From: Endocalyx cinctus
Lineage: Eukaryota; Ascomycota; Sordariomycetes; Amphisphaeriales; Apiosporaceae
Length of the DNA: 64,000 nucleotides
Reading direction: 5' to 3'
Assembly (NCBI GenBank): GCA_001600455.1
Contig: BCKC01000001.1
Coordinates: 2,072,441-2,136,440, forward strand
Both the position numbers and the translations under genes were made by a program. Position 1 is the stretch's first letter; each line of letters begins with the position of its first letter. The notes beneath the pieces are model-generated. The model worked only from the letters and a program-made list of their open reading frames with translations. It ran no database searches and had not been told where the DNA came from. Below, one piece after another: positions 25,229 to 37,600 of the stretch.

Positions 25229-26178
25229 TCGACAATTGGAAAAAAAAAAAAAGGATGCGGTGGAGGAGACACCGGGAAATTATTTACAGTGCAGCATTGG
25301 GTAGTGACTGGTTAATACGCTAATGGAAAAGAGGTAGTATTGAGGGAAGTAACAGACGGTTCCTGGGGTAGTGGAAAGTGAAGCATAGTTAGGTTAGGTA
25401 ATGTACGTATAGGGCTATGGAGATTAACTTAAAAAAAATTTTCTGTAGTATATACTACTAACTACCCCTACATTAAAGTACCTTAGGTACCTAGTAAACG
25501 CCTACCTACCTAGGTATGTACTATGTAATTGATGGGCACGTCAGTAATTTTTCTTGTCCCTTGTTTTGGGTAGCATGTATCTCTTTAGTTAATACCTAAT
25601 AAGCTACAGAAGTAATAACAGGTATATCTATGCTAACCGAAATGAGCAATATTTACTGAATATTATGATTTGACAGGTACCACTTACCGCCGATTCTAAT
25701 AATTCCACATTACACAAGGCAACATTACATCCATGGGTAATTGATAGGCACGTGAAGTATTTTCACCTTGTTACTTGATTTTTTTTTCTAAGATGAGTTA
25801 AGATGACGAATAACTGTTGAGTGACACGGATGAAGAAAAAAAAAAAAAAGCCGACAGATATACATTCACAAAAGAATAAGATGATATGCACATATATTCA
25901 GCAATAGCAGTAGTAAGACCAACTCGCATAAGCTCAAGCTAAACTAACTAAACACCAAACTTAGAAATAACGAGAATAGGGATATAATACGGCCATGGCT
26001 ATTACTTAGTTTACGTGTTAGTACACAGTAGGTGCTAAGTAAGTAAGGATTGAATGAAGATAAGTAATGTATGTATATGTAGAAATCTTGGAGAGAATTG
26101 GCGACAAAGCATACATGGTATATTATTACCTTTTTTTTTTCTTCCTCTATCTGTGTATCTCTACCTCGTACCCATTAT

Positions 26179-26212
26179 CTCTTTCTTTCTCTCTCTCTCT
26201 CTCTCTTTCTCT
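26179..26212. repeat. (TC)n microsatellite
   Basis: Pure TC units with a few TTTC interruptions. The polypyrimidine tract creates spurious Ser/Leu-rich open frames around 26.05-26.26 kb. Confidence 0.85.
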
Positions 26213-28344
26213 CCCTATCCCTCAATATCCACGGGTACTTGTAGTATATTGAGTTAGTGTAGAGCGCTAAGGCTGTGATGAGCTTAAAGGCTTCCAGGGG
26301 TTATGAAAGGTCAAGAAACTTATTACAGAGCTAATTATGGAGCTTGTTAAACCTTGACATTGGCGCGTAAGGTCGAACTGAACCTTAGAACTTTTTTACT
26401 TTTTGTTCTCTCTCCTTCTCCCCCCTCTCCCCTTCCCCTCTCCTGAGACAGGAAGAAGACAGGGTAAGGGCAGAGTTTTCGTGACAGCACGAATTCCATA
26501 CGACGAGACAATTCAGATTACTTACTAGGGACTTGTAAATCTTCGAGGTCACCTGAAGAAATCTATCCAATGCCAGCAGGCGAAGTAGCGAAAGTTATTG
26601 CAATTTTCTTTGTTTTAGAGAACAAAGTCTGAGACATGGGGACAATGACGATGGCGAGTCGGCATCTTAATCCGTTACTAGTCTAAATTACCTTACACTA
26701 ACTATACTATAGAACATAATGTATAAAATCAAAGTTATATCTTTATTTTTTAATTATTTTTTTTTTATATGCATACCCTACGTTACATCTCTACTACCAA
26801 GGTACGCCCTAGAAAAAGGTCAAACACGGATCCTGGGCACCTCACGCAGCTTGCCGGTATCCGAAGATCAACTAGATCATTAAAAATCTGGTTTGACAAC
26901 GAGAACAAAAAAAAAGTCGATGATTATTTTTCTGTTTAACATTACATAGTATAGTAATGATAATAGATATGACATAGGTCCGAAGCTTACCTGCGATCAC
27001 TTAGTAGACTAAGAATAAATAACATACATACGATACCTAGCACTTGCATGCATACGCTGAAGGAGAATCATACCGCACTGCATATCGTGTTGACCTGGAA
27101 AAGCTGAATACACCCGAGGCTTAAAAGTTAGGCGGATTTGAAAGTACCTAATCCCTTCACTATTTAGAGTAAAAATAATGATAATGATAATAATGATAAT
27201 GGTGATGGATACGAGGTATTACGAGGATAGAATTTTCACGATTAGATATTTGAACACGGAGTACTTAATGATGGATTGGTCAATGCACGAAGTATTCCAT
27301 ATTTGTGCATAAAAAAAAAGATTTCCATTTATTTATTTCTTAATGCTCAATGTTACAACCCCTTATATTCTTGATCAAATGGATATTGTTCCTTCTCGGA
27401 GTGTTCGATATGTTCGACGTGTTCTATAATTTGGACAAAGCATTTACATTGGAAAAAACAGCGGTAGTATTATCAGTACTTGAACTGGGTAGATGCATAA
27501 AATACATTGTGTACATGGTTGACTTTAAACAACACTCACAGGGCATACCTAGTATCCCTTACTATAATAAGCAGATCTTTCCATAACTTCTCTTAATCTA
27601 AGACGGCTGTGCAAGGACCAACCCATCCTTCGCGTAGTGTTCAACGAAGACTTGTTATGGACATAAGTTGCCGAAACCGCTGCTAGTTACTTGATGTATA
27701 TGACTATTACGAACTCTTACGCCACCTTATAAGATGGATAAGGGGTGAGATAAAGCTAGTTTCTCCAGTATCAGACGCCGTTACACGACAATCCTCGCTT
27801 GGTTGCATGTTGCATACTGCATTGTGAATATATTTTTTATTTAGCTCTTCTTTGGCTCGGTGATTTAACCAGATCATTCCTTGGACGGAACGCCTTCCCG
27901 ACGAGCTTCTTCATAGTACTCCGTACATAGTAAACCACCGTTAATGGGAACCCAGATCTTTTCATTTCCCTCTGCTTGAATTTGATTGTTCTTAATTTAT
28001 TCCGCTCATCCTGTTTTCTTAATCATTGTCATTTAATCAACGCATCGTACGTTTATGCCGTCAAGGTCGTGCGCGTGAGTTGTCAATATTATTAGTTGAT
28101 AGAGTTTCTTAGTTATTGACTTACGAAAACTTTAATAAGTCAATACATAGTATAGACGTACATATTTGAGAAGAAAAAAAAAGCTATTTCTCCATTCGCG
28201 TTTTTATATACGACATAACCTGCTCTTCAAAAGCTTGAGCCTGATTTACTAGGTATTACTGGAGTACCTCTAAACTATACGTACTATGTATGAATGTGAA
28301 ATATTAGGATATCCGTTGATTTTAATAACAGACAAGTAATATAT

Positions 28345-28380
28345 ACTAGGTATACTAGGTATACTAGGTATACTAGGTAT
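28345..28380. repeat. Tandem repeat, four copies of a 9-mer
   Basis: Four exact copies of ACTAGGTAT, flanked by ATAT on both sides. Confidence 0.9.
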
Positions 28381-30008
28381 ATATACTAAGTTTGTAGTTT
28401 TCGACGTCAGTGATATGATTTTATTCGCTGGAATAAGTCTTGCCCTGGCTGGAATGTTTTGAAACTTAGCTACCGGACTAGAGTAATGACCTTCGAAAGT
28501 TTCTTCTAGCTTTCCAAGGGTGGATCCAAGGACCGGGCAGCATATCCAACAATCCTAATGACGAATGGTCGTTTCTGCGTTCAAGTATTATGGGGTGGCG
28601 GCGAGGTAGTGCAGTCACTGCCAAAGTACCTAATTATAAGTCCATGCTCTATATAGGTACTACTCAGCCTGTCATCTTCTTGTCTCTTCCCCGGTGGTGG
28701 TAAATGGGGCCGAGGTCGAAACAAGATGATCGGTTACGTCAAAATTACCAACCTGACAAGATCGTCAGTCCTGTAATCAGTCCCAATCCCCACAGCGTAA
28801 GGGGACGTTGTGAGCCACTAATATGTACTCTTCCAGCCTTCTAATGGCGGCTAGCTTCACAGGCGCTTTACTTGTTCTCCCCACCCCCCCAGAGAGATCA
28901 GAAGAAAAAGTAACGATAACTAGATAAATTAGTCATAATGACGGCTACTCATTGCATTTTTGAGAGCGTGGTCGGAGACCCATTGCTGATTGAGAGGAGA
29001 AACCTGAACGTTCCACGGACATCATTGATCGTCAAAGATATCCTCCAGTCTATGAACAGTTATATGATTATTTAGTGCTAATCTCTTGACCACAAAACAA
29101 TTGACCAAGTTTTGATAAGCGGTCTATTCAGGTCAAACAAGTAAAAAAAATGCTGCCTACAGAAGGCCGGTTATCCTGTAGCCCTGCTCTATTGCTCTAT
29201 CCCCCTGAACAATTAGGCTTTGCTGAACCCTATTTTTGTCTTGCACCGTAAAATGATTACAGTGATGTCCATATGTACCTGTCTGCTGCATCACGTCATC
29301 TATTGGTTACTTTTTCCAAACCAGGCGCAGTAGTACAAGAAGGTCTTATTGATGCGATAGCCACATAATTTCTATTATCAAGATTCCATCTGCATATTTT
29401 CCACAGTACTCCGTAGCTGTTGGCTAAACAATGTTTAGGTTAATAGGACACAAAGGTTTTTTTTTTTTTAAAGAAAAATCATTGTCGGAGCCAAGTCCGT
29501 ACCTTGCGAAATGATGACACGCATCCTTCACTCCCCTCAAAATCAATATTCACTTTTATATTCTTTGGTCACATTTTAAACGATGCGACGTTGAAAATTA
29601 TGTTAATTCAGAGATTTGACCAATCGCAAAGATAAAATGGATCTTTCAGTCTCTACCGACTTTCCCGGGCTATGGAACGTGACGGCCATTTAAAATGCGT
29701 CCACTGGATAGGATAACGCTGTGACTTTTTTTTATTTGTTTTTTTTTTTTTCTTAACTGAGGCCCACGGCCAGACTCGATAGCTGATCAGTGATAGGTAG
29801 TCATTAGCAAACCCCTCTTCCCATATGCCACGCTTGCCAACACATGGCCATTAGAATCATCGTTCCTTACTTTTTCGGCCCCAAACAATCGTCATATCTT
29901 CATGTCAAATGGATGATGAATGCATACTCGGATACCATCTCTGGGTGCGAGATTGATGCATGAGCTAGCGGTGAGATGGCATGATAGGCTGGCTCCCTTG
30001 CTTGCCGA

Positions 30009-30047
30009 NNTTNTTTGGGCTTTTTTTTTTTTTTTTTTTTTTNTTTN
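30009..30047. other. Ambiguous bases around a poly-T tract
   Basis: N occurs at 30009, 30010, 30013, 30043 and 30047 around about 22 consecutive T. These are unresolved base calls, not a scaffold gap. Any reading frame crossing them is unreliable. Confidence 0.95.
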
Positions 30048-30443
30048 TTCTTCTTCCCTTTCTTCCTGCACCCTTTTAAGATCTCTTTTTTGAGAAACAT
30101 TATTGTGAACTTGATTGGTATATAGATTTTACCCTGTCCTCATCCAGCGTGGAACAAACCGGGGGCAATAGTCACGAGGACCATTTGGCCATGCTACGAT
30201 ATTCATCCTACCGGGCTATGTCTACGATGATCAGGGGTATTTTCGAATCACTTGACTTTCAATACCATTTATCATACGTACAATTAACAACGTGAAAGAA
30301 TATCCCATAGTTGGCGCTTATCTTCAGGCTTTCCTTTTTCAGGTTGGTGCATTTATTTTTCGTTTTGTTAGGATCAACATACACTACTCTTCTCGGAGAT
30401 ACAACAGGTAAGTATCTACTGTTGCAACGTTTTCTCGTCACAA

Positions 30444-30767
30444 ATGGCGGGGTTTACCAACAACAAGGCCCAGTTATTCGAGACCAAAAATCAAATCGAT
30501 CTAGTATTCCCTTGGGTCGATCAAGACGTGAGGCAATCTGGTCTGCGCGGCACACTGCAATACACGCCATATGGAATATGCGACATGCGCCAAATACGGC
30601 ACGCAATTGAAAAGGTCTTGATCGGCAGCCAATTCTTCAACTTCGTATCGCTCTCGCTAAGTGCGGCTGGAAATAATATTGTCAGACCCTTTCCAGGGCA
30701 CAAAGGAGTCCTAGGAAGGGCTTACAAACAATTTGGACCACAAATGATGCTCGCCCGTCATCATTAG
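30444..30767 (+). CDS. Orphan open frame, doubtful gene
   Basis: 107 codons from ATG to TAG, starting shortly after a good donor-like GTAAGT at 30410. The codons look more coding-like than the surrounding sequence, with frequent C or G at third positions. I recognise no domain, signal peptide or membrane segment, and no partner exon is evident. It may be a small lineage-specific gene, an exon remnant of a decayed gene, or chance. Confidence 0.2.
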   Translation: MAGFTNNKAQLFETKNQIDLVFPWVDQDVRQSGLRGTLQYTPYGICDMRQIRHAIEKVLIGSQFFNFVSLSLSAAGNNIVRPFPGHKGVLGRAYKQFGPQMMLARHH

Positions 30768-33700
30768 ACGAACACAAAACACTCCATTTATCTCAATTAC
30801 TTGCAGGCGCGCAACCCGAAAGTCGCGATGGATAATAATCTCTCACTACATGCAAACCCCGCCGGTCTTATTGACACTTGGAGAAAACCTCGATGATTTA
30901 TTTTCAGAGTTCACTAAAAAAAAAAAAGTTACAGCAATAATTTATCGATATTTTCTACGCCCATTCCAGCTACATTGAATTTAAAACTACAATAGAGTAT
31001 ACGGTGTACCATACAAACAAATTACGAAGTACGAACACATTTGTCGCGTGCATCTATTGCACGTGCTATAGCCTTACATAGCCGATGCCTTCATTATTAG
31101 TTATTAGTTATTATTCTTTTTTTTTTTTCAGCTAATCCCGGCATGTTCAGAACTAGGTATTAGATTGGCTACGAGCGTCGACGGATTTCCAGTGGATGAT
31201 CTGCCGTCATGCATCGATTCACGTTTTGTCGCGACATGGGGATTCACGAAATGGCATGACATTATACATCGGATGCGATCCGCGAGGTGTCTTTTGTCTC
31301 GCACGTCACGCTGTGATACCGCGACATACAGCTCGGCTATCAAAAGTGAACTCTCTAATTTGCGCTGATGGCATGAAGCAAATGGTTGGACGGGAACGTC
31401 CGTGGTTACGTGCGTCAATCTGAGATTTGCAACGCTTTCTGCTCTAGTGACAATAAGATGTAGCAACTCGGCTCACGGGAGAACCTTGGTCGAGCGGTAA
31501 CAGACGTAAACGGTAGCCCCTCAATTGAAATTTTCGGATCAATATAGGTTGAATTCAACGCATGCATATCGCGAAATCTGCGCTCGATGACAAATATTAC
31601 TATACAATAAATGAAAGAAGAGATCATGGTCATTATCCACAACACCGTTACCACCACCGTTCGCGACCATTTATGGATGAAGCCAATATTCTCTCAAGTT
31701 TTGTAAATGAACACTTAAATCTGCGAGGGTATACTAGCCGGACGATTATAGAAGCCACCGAGGCTGGCTCTTTTGTCATAGAATTTTTAAAGGTAATAAG
31801 AAAAGGCAAGCGTATCAATTACGTTCTGGTGCATATACGCAGTATACATAAGTTTCGGTAACAGAGTCGGTCGAATGATGATACCTCACGCTAGTTGCCC
31901 AATCTGGAAATGCTATGCAATTTGGCTGCACTGAAACTTAAACGGTGGCAGCGCACTGGATACTACATCCTAGGCTAACAGAAGAAAGGGCCTCAAGAAG
32001 AAAAGAAAAAATTAATCTTCCATACTATACACTACATTTACAATCCGCCCATCGGCTATACGATGCCGTGCTAATTCAGGTCTATACAGATTCATCTTCC
32101 TACAGATAGCAAAGAGCACTGGCCCACGTCTCAGTTAACGTAAAGAGTCGTCAGGGATTGTCGTCGTGGGACAGAATTACCAAAAGCAGCTACTGAAGCA
32201 GCCATCCCACCAATGACAGTTCGATATTGAAGGGTTTGGATTGTAGGAATGCAGGGGAAAAGAACGTGCGAAGTCATTCTCTAGCCCCGAGAATATCGAG
32301 TAATGTACGGAGTAGTATAATAATATATAATATTGAAAACCAAAATCAACGAACACATCGAAATCCCTCACATTCATCATACACCAGATACTTATCACCC
32401 AATTACTACCTATATTATCTATTGAAGATCCATCGCGATTATCACGAAATATATATATATATATATGTCCGTAAAATGGTACTATACTCCATAACTCACC
32501 ATAATGGAAGGTCCTTAACTGAGTAAAAAAAGAATTTATCTCGTAAATGGCGTTTGAAGATGTTCTTGTGTAGAACTAGCGGGTAAGTAGTAATCTATAA
32601 GCAGCTAGGCGATTCTTCTGCTTGTTTTCACTTCCTCGTGCATTAATTAATTTACCTATATATCTTTCGAAATATTTGGGGCAGGCATGTACTTGTATGT
32701 AGACCTGTGCACTCTCGGATAATTATTGAACTCTCGATAAAGAGCCATCCACGAGATTCTCTGATACCGTGATGCCATCGTGATTATTATGTCTACCCAT
32801 AATTAGCGTAGCCTTTACCTCGGATAGGAAAACAAATTTTTTTTCTGTCCCGCTCCTCTACATCCTTATATCCGCTCCAAACCGCGAACTGGGGCTATTA
32901 GCCCCTACCACGTGCATCTACCTTTCCCCTTTACAACTTAAATCTGTTTTTTTTTTTCTGTCTTTCCCTATTCCCCCCTTTCTCTTCATTCCATGTAGAG
33001 GCATATCTTACCCCAGTCCTATCACTAATGAGGTTTATCGGTTACATTCCAACGACTCACCCACATGTTATAGACAATGCAGTGTGTGGTTAGTAAATGA
33101 AGGGGCATTACGTCCCCGTTTCGGCTCACTACCAAGAGCGTCTCCTTAGTAGTTCTTTAAAGCGTCCGAGATACTACTATGTGATATCTGGATAGCAGTG
33201 ACAAATTAATCAAGAACATTGTTATTAGGCTATCTTCATTTGTCTGAGCTGTATAATTGACGTTATGACCCCCCCTGGCCCTGTCCATCCTCCGATGCAT
33301 GAGAGAATATGCACATCATTTTAATGGCGTGCAGAAACTGGCCGAAACATCCTTCTGTGCGACGTCAAGAAAAAAAAAAAATTTCTTAAGGCGCTGGCGC
33401 TCGGTCTCTGGAGACTAGAGCCCAAGGCTAATCATAAGAATTCAAGATATTAAGGCATTAGTATAACGACTAGAAACTTCTTGATATACTATTACGGAGT
33501 AATATTCTCGTCTTAAGTGTCATTCTCCTAGACTTTCTAAGTTACAAATATAAAACCAGGTAACAAGGAGAAGAATAAGACAGAAAGAGAAAAGATGAAA
33601 AATGATATGAATTAAAAAAAAAGGGGGGGGGATGGGGGCAAGAACCAGGGGGGAAAGGGGCCAAAGGGGATAGATAAGCCGGAAGCCCTTCTTGGCAATG

Positions 33701-35659
33701 ACGATGGGAAAAAAAATCGATGGAAAAGCTACCGTTTCAGCGATGCCTATCAAATTTCCTGTTTGCCGATTACACTTCAAATAGGCGAGCCCTTAGACAA
33801 CGCATACTGATCGCCATGCTTTTCCCGCACAGAGACGTAGCACTCCACATATAACTGTTGTTTGAAGGTATTACTATCCACTTGGTGATATTTATCTGGC
33901 CAGTAAAGTTTTTGCTTCACATCAAAAGATCCATCGTCTCTTGACAATACAATGATCTACTATACCTTTTTTTTTCTTTTTTCTTTCAACACTTCAGAGT
34001 TGCATAAGTCCATATGGATCACATGGGGCGTTCGAGGATCTTCTTGGCCATTCTTCCTGCGGCCTAGCGTCCCCGGAGAACTCATTAAGTGCCATGTCAT
34101 CTATAATATCGTGATTATTATGTTCTGTGCATCATCATCTTAGGAACCAAACAAGATTTATATCGAAGAAAGAAAAAAGGAGAGGGAGAAAGAAGAAAGT
34201 GAAGGTATTTAGAACGTTCTGGCCTTTCGCGGCAGACGGCCAGGCCAGATCAACGAAGGAAGCTAAACTAAGCACATGACGATAATTGCAACTTTACGGT
34301 ACCCGTGGACCTTAGGGATAGGCTTAAGTAGAGCCATGCTACTGTGATGTCAAGATTACGTCCTTTCCCGAACAGATTTATTAATAACATCAGAAATGTA
34401 GCCTTCCTAGAATAGTTCCCAAAGCGAGAAGAATGAGAATGCGCGATTGGGTATGACGGGGTAGAGTTGATGCATGAAACCCTCGTATATTTTTATTTTA
34501 TTTTTAAATTTTTTTTTTTTTTTTTTATTTATTTTCTCACAGCCCTCGAAATTTCCGTTTTCTAGAAAAATTCCATAGAAAAGTGGGAAAAGTCTTATAC
34601 GTACGGAGTATACATAGTATGTATATTATAGTATACCGTAGGTAAACGTTATGCCTACTACTCCGTACTAAATTTACTTTTACGCATACATATTAATGGA
34701 TTGATTTATTGTATCCCAGCCCTCTAAAACCCAGTAAACCATGCTATTACGGAGCGCTACATAGTACAGTACACTATCAGACTACAATGTACACTGCATT
34801 ATAGGGATCTATCTCCTTATGGTTTGCAAGGTTTCTTTTACCCAACCCAACTAAATTACGGGTCTTAATCCGCGCTGTCGGATCCGTCGCGCTGTAGTGG
34901 TAGTCTGTGCAATTGCAATTGAGTACTCACTCACTCAATCCATCAATCCCTTTTTCCAAGGTTATCTTTTCTTGTTTGATCACCAATTATTACTTGTATA
35001 TTACTTGTAATACGTAATACCTGACAATTACTATTAAACTACGCACGTATGTTTATGAACCGGTCGTCTGACGAAAAGATCAGGTCAGAAAGTTCTCCTA
35101 TTTCTTTCTATTTTATTATTATTATTATTTTTATTTTTATTTTAATCTTAACTATTTTATATCTCAATAATAATAGAGCATTTCGCTAATTCGTCTCATT
35201 GCTTCGCAAGCACTTACGAATACACTATACACGTGTGGGCTATGGATAGGCCATAACTACCAATGAATCGTTTTACACTAAAATAAATCACTAACTTTGT
35301 GACATTTCTACTATCAATCTCCGACCTCACTCTTGAAGGTGAAACGCACCAACAAATTTGAATATCAATCAACTTCGTGGTATTGTTCTTACTATTTTTA
35401 TATTTTTAACGGACTAATTTTATCTCAAAGATGTATCTTACGCTGCTATATTCTCTGTGTTTCTTGTACGATGAAATGAGAAATGTCGTGAAGAACCGAG
35501 AGGCATAAGATTGTTCGGTTTGACCAACCTTCTATGACACACTCGACTTACCCATGACAATGAAGTATGTTAAAAGAAAACTCCGGAGGATGCGGACGGG
35601 CAGGATTTACCCCACAGAGATAGAGATTGTCAGACACATGGAGTGATGAGGTGATGTCA

Positions 35660-35730
35660 AATGGATGATGGGTGATGGATGACGGATGAATGATGCCAAT
35701 GGATGCTGCCGATGGATGATGGATGGATGT
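35660..35730. repeat. Degenerate GGATGAT-type minisatellite
   Basis: Imperfect copies of ATGGATGA/GGTGATGG run for about 70 bases. The longer open frames that begin here arise from this repeat. Confidence 0.7.
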
Positions 35731-36848
35731 ACTTCATAGAGAGGCTTCAGGTTGAAGTTGGTGCATCGCAGCGATACCAAGACAGGGGGAGACTTTCCTC
35801 GATCGATGAATCAATATTATCTGGCGATAAGTCAATTTACCCTTACGAAATTCATTCAAATGAGAAGCTTCTTGGTGATTCCATCAATCACGTTCGCATT
35901 AGCAGGGGAAGAAAGAGCGCAGGAATACTTAGCTGTGTTACCTTACCTGCTAAGACAGTTGGCTGGAATGTGCATCCCAAACACATCCTACATACTACCT
36001 ACCTATACTACTGCCTACCGGGTGTACTCCGCCACCACCATCACCATCATTACCATCACCTCCACCAACGTCGTTCTTGCGTAGGGCAGGCAAGCACGTA
36101 GGTGAGAAGACAAAACAATATGTAGGAACAAACTCCAAATCGTTCCAAGTAGACCTATTGTTTCCATTCCAGCCTACACCTCGGTCAAGCTTGGCTATTT
36201 CAACCGTCTGTTCGCGTCGGTTTTTGTTTTTATGATCTATCACATTTACTGACGAGTTGCACCGTATGATCAGATTACTTGGTATCAAATAGCAACCAAC
36301 CACCTCCACAATTCACCTCGAGACGTTACTTTTCTTTATGGTAAAAGCGGAACGGTCCATTTGGAGGTAGTCATCGGCATTCGATTGAAAAGGGACAGCC
36401 GTCATGTCGTTCTTTTTTCTTCCAACTACTTTTTTTTTTTTTTGTCGAATTGCGAGATCAACCCCTGAAATATTGATCTCTGATGTTATCCGAATTGGGC
36501 TTGTAGGTATCGGTCGGATGAACCGGCTCTAAAACATAGCCAATGCAAGAGCTGTGCGACCAACTCTCAGAAGTCGTCCAAGGTGTGCTGAATGCAAATA
36601 ATTTTCAGCACAACCAGATTATAATCAGGATTGACCAATCTCTCGCCATATAGAGCCTCACTGAAATGCTGCTAGATTACGAAATGGGAATGTGTCCTTG
36701 TATTGCTTGACTAGTCACAGTCAGGTATTATCGATCCTCTTTTTTTTTTCCTTTGTTCCCGAGGTGTCTCCGTCGCTATTCTCATGTAAACAGCTACTGA
36801 CTGCCCTGGACTGCATAATCCCCCAATTGCCACACTCACACAAATCCA

Positions 36849-37217
36849 TCACCTACGACTCCGGATCAACGTCCTCACACACCACGCACGTATATACACA
36901 TGATACCATTGTGATGGCATTATGACATTATTAGGCTGATGAGGTTTATAGATTGCCAAACTGATACCCTGGAATGATACATTCCCAACCCTGACGACGT
37001 GAACATCTCGTACTCGACCCCCTAAGGTAGGCAGAATATCCCCGGCGTTGAGCTTCCACACGAACAACCGCACACGCAGAGTCAAATCTATCTGACTGGT
37101 CACATATTTTTCCCTCAAGCTTGTGGTCGTACCCGAGAATAACGATACCCCTGCACTCTCGCTGCAGCTTTCCTCTCTTCCTGGAACAGAGACATGATCT
37201 TCATCTGGGAAGCTCAT
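36849..37217 (-). pseudogene. Orphan open frame with a possible POT1/Telo_bind-like OB-fold segment
   Basis: 122 codons from ATG to stop on the minus strand. The middle reads IDLTLRVRLFVWKL, then LPTLGG and VRVGNVSFQGISLAIYK. That order (a basic-hydrophobic strand with VW, then LP..G, then V.V..G) is reminiscent of the telomeric single-strand DNA-binding OB fold as I remember it. The sequence after YKPHQP does not look coding, and I cannot find flanking exons. It could be one exon of a small gene, a decayed fragment, or coincidence; the domain suggestion is weak. Confidence 0.25.
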
Positions 37218-37565
37218 TCAAACATCTTTGTGTATCTACAACCCTGTGGGAGTAGCATCTGGTATCGGTACTTATGCATACAGGTATCCCTGCAGATTGG
37301 ACTTAATGTACATGTCGCCTAGCTATTGCCCTGACGCAGGTCATGGCGTCGTCGTAAGACGCTAGGCTTCCTCCCAAGAAGCAATCCTCCTGCAGCACCT
37401 CATGCACTGATCGCTCAGCTTACCTCACGTGCGCCACACGAAAGTGGCAGGCCTCTCCAAGACGGGTTCCAGCAGTCTACTGGAACGGGCAGCGTGCATA
37501 ATGAACTAGGAAATACTCGGGCTTGGGAGCTCAGCCCTATCGGTGACGAAAGCAATAATTGGAAC

Positions 37566-37600
37566 ATTATTATTATTATTATTGTTGTTGTTGTTGTTGG
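37566..37600. repeat. (ATT)n-(GTT)n compound microsatellite
   Basis: ATT units switch directly to GTT units. The tract gives Ile and Val runs in the overlapping frames, which are not genes. Confidence 0.85.

Larger units (their letters stand above)
27256..34668. repeat. Dispersed TACGGAGTA/TACTCCGTA motif, seven copies
   Basis: ACGGAGTAC or its extension occurs at 27256, 27916, 29406, 32305, 33493, 34601 and 34659, in both orientations, usually as GTACGGAGTA. Related but imperfect forms are at 34747 and 36024. All are outside genes. Confidence 0.75.

Noticed and set aside
31128..31861. Several overlapping open frames of 67-112 codons
   Set aside because: They overlap on both strands with no domain, and none stands out in codon use.
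35703..36101. 132-codon frame with a His run
   Set aside because: It arises from a GATG minisatellite and a CAC/CAT repeat; no coding signature between them.
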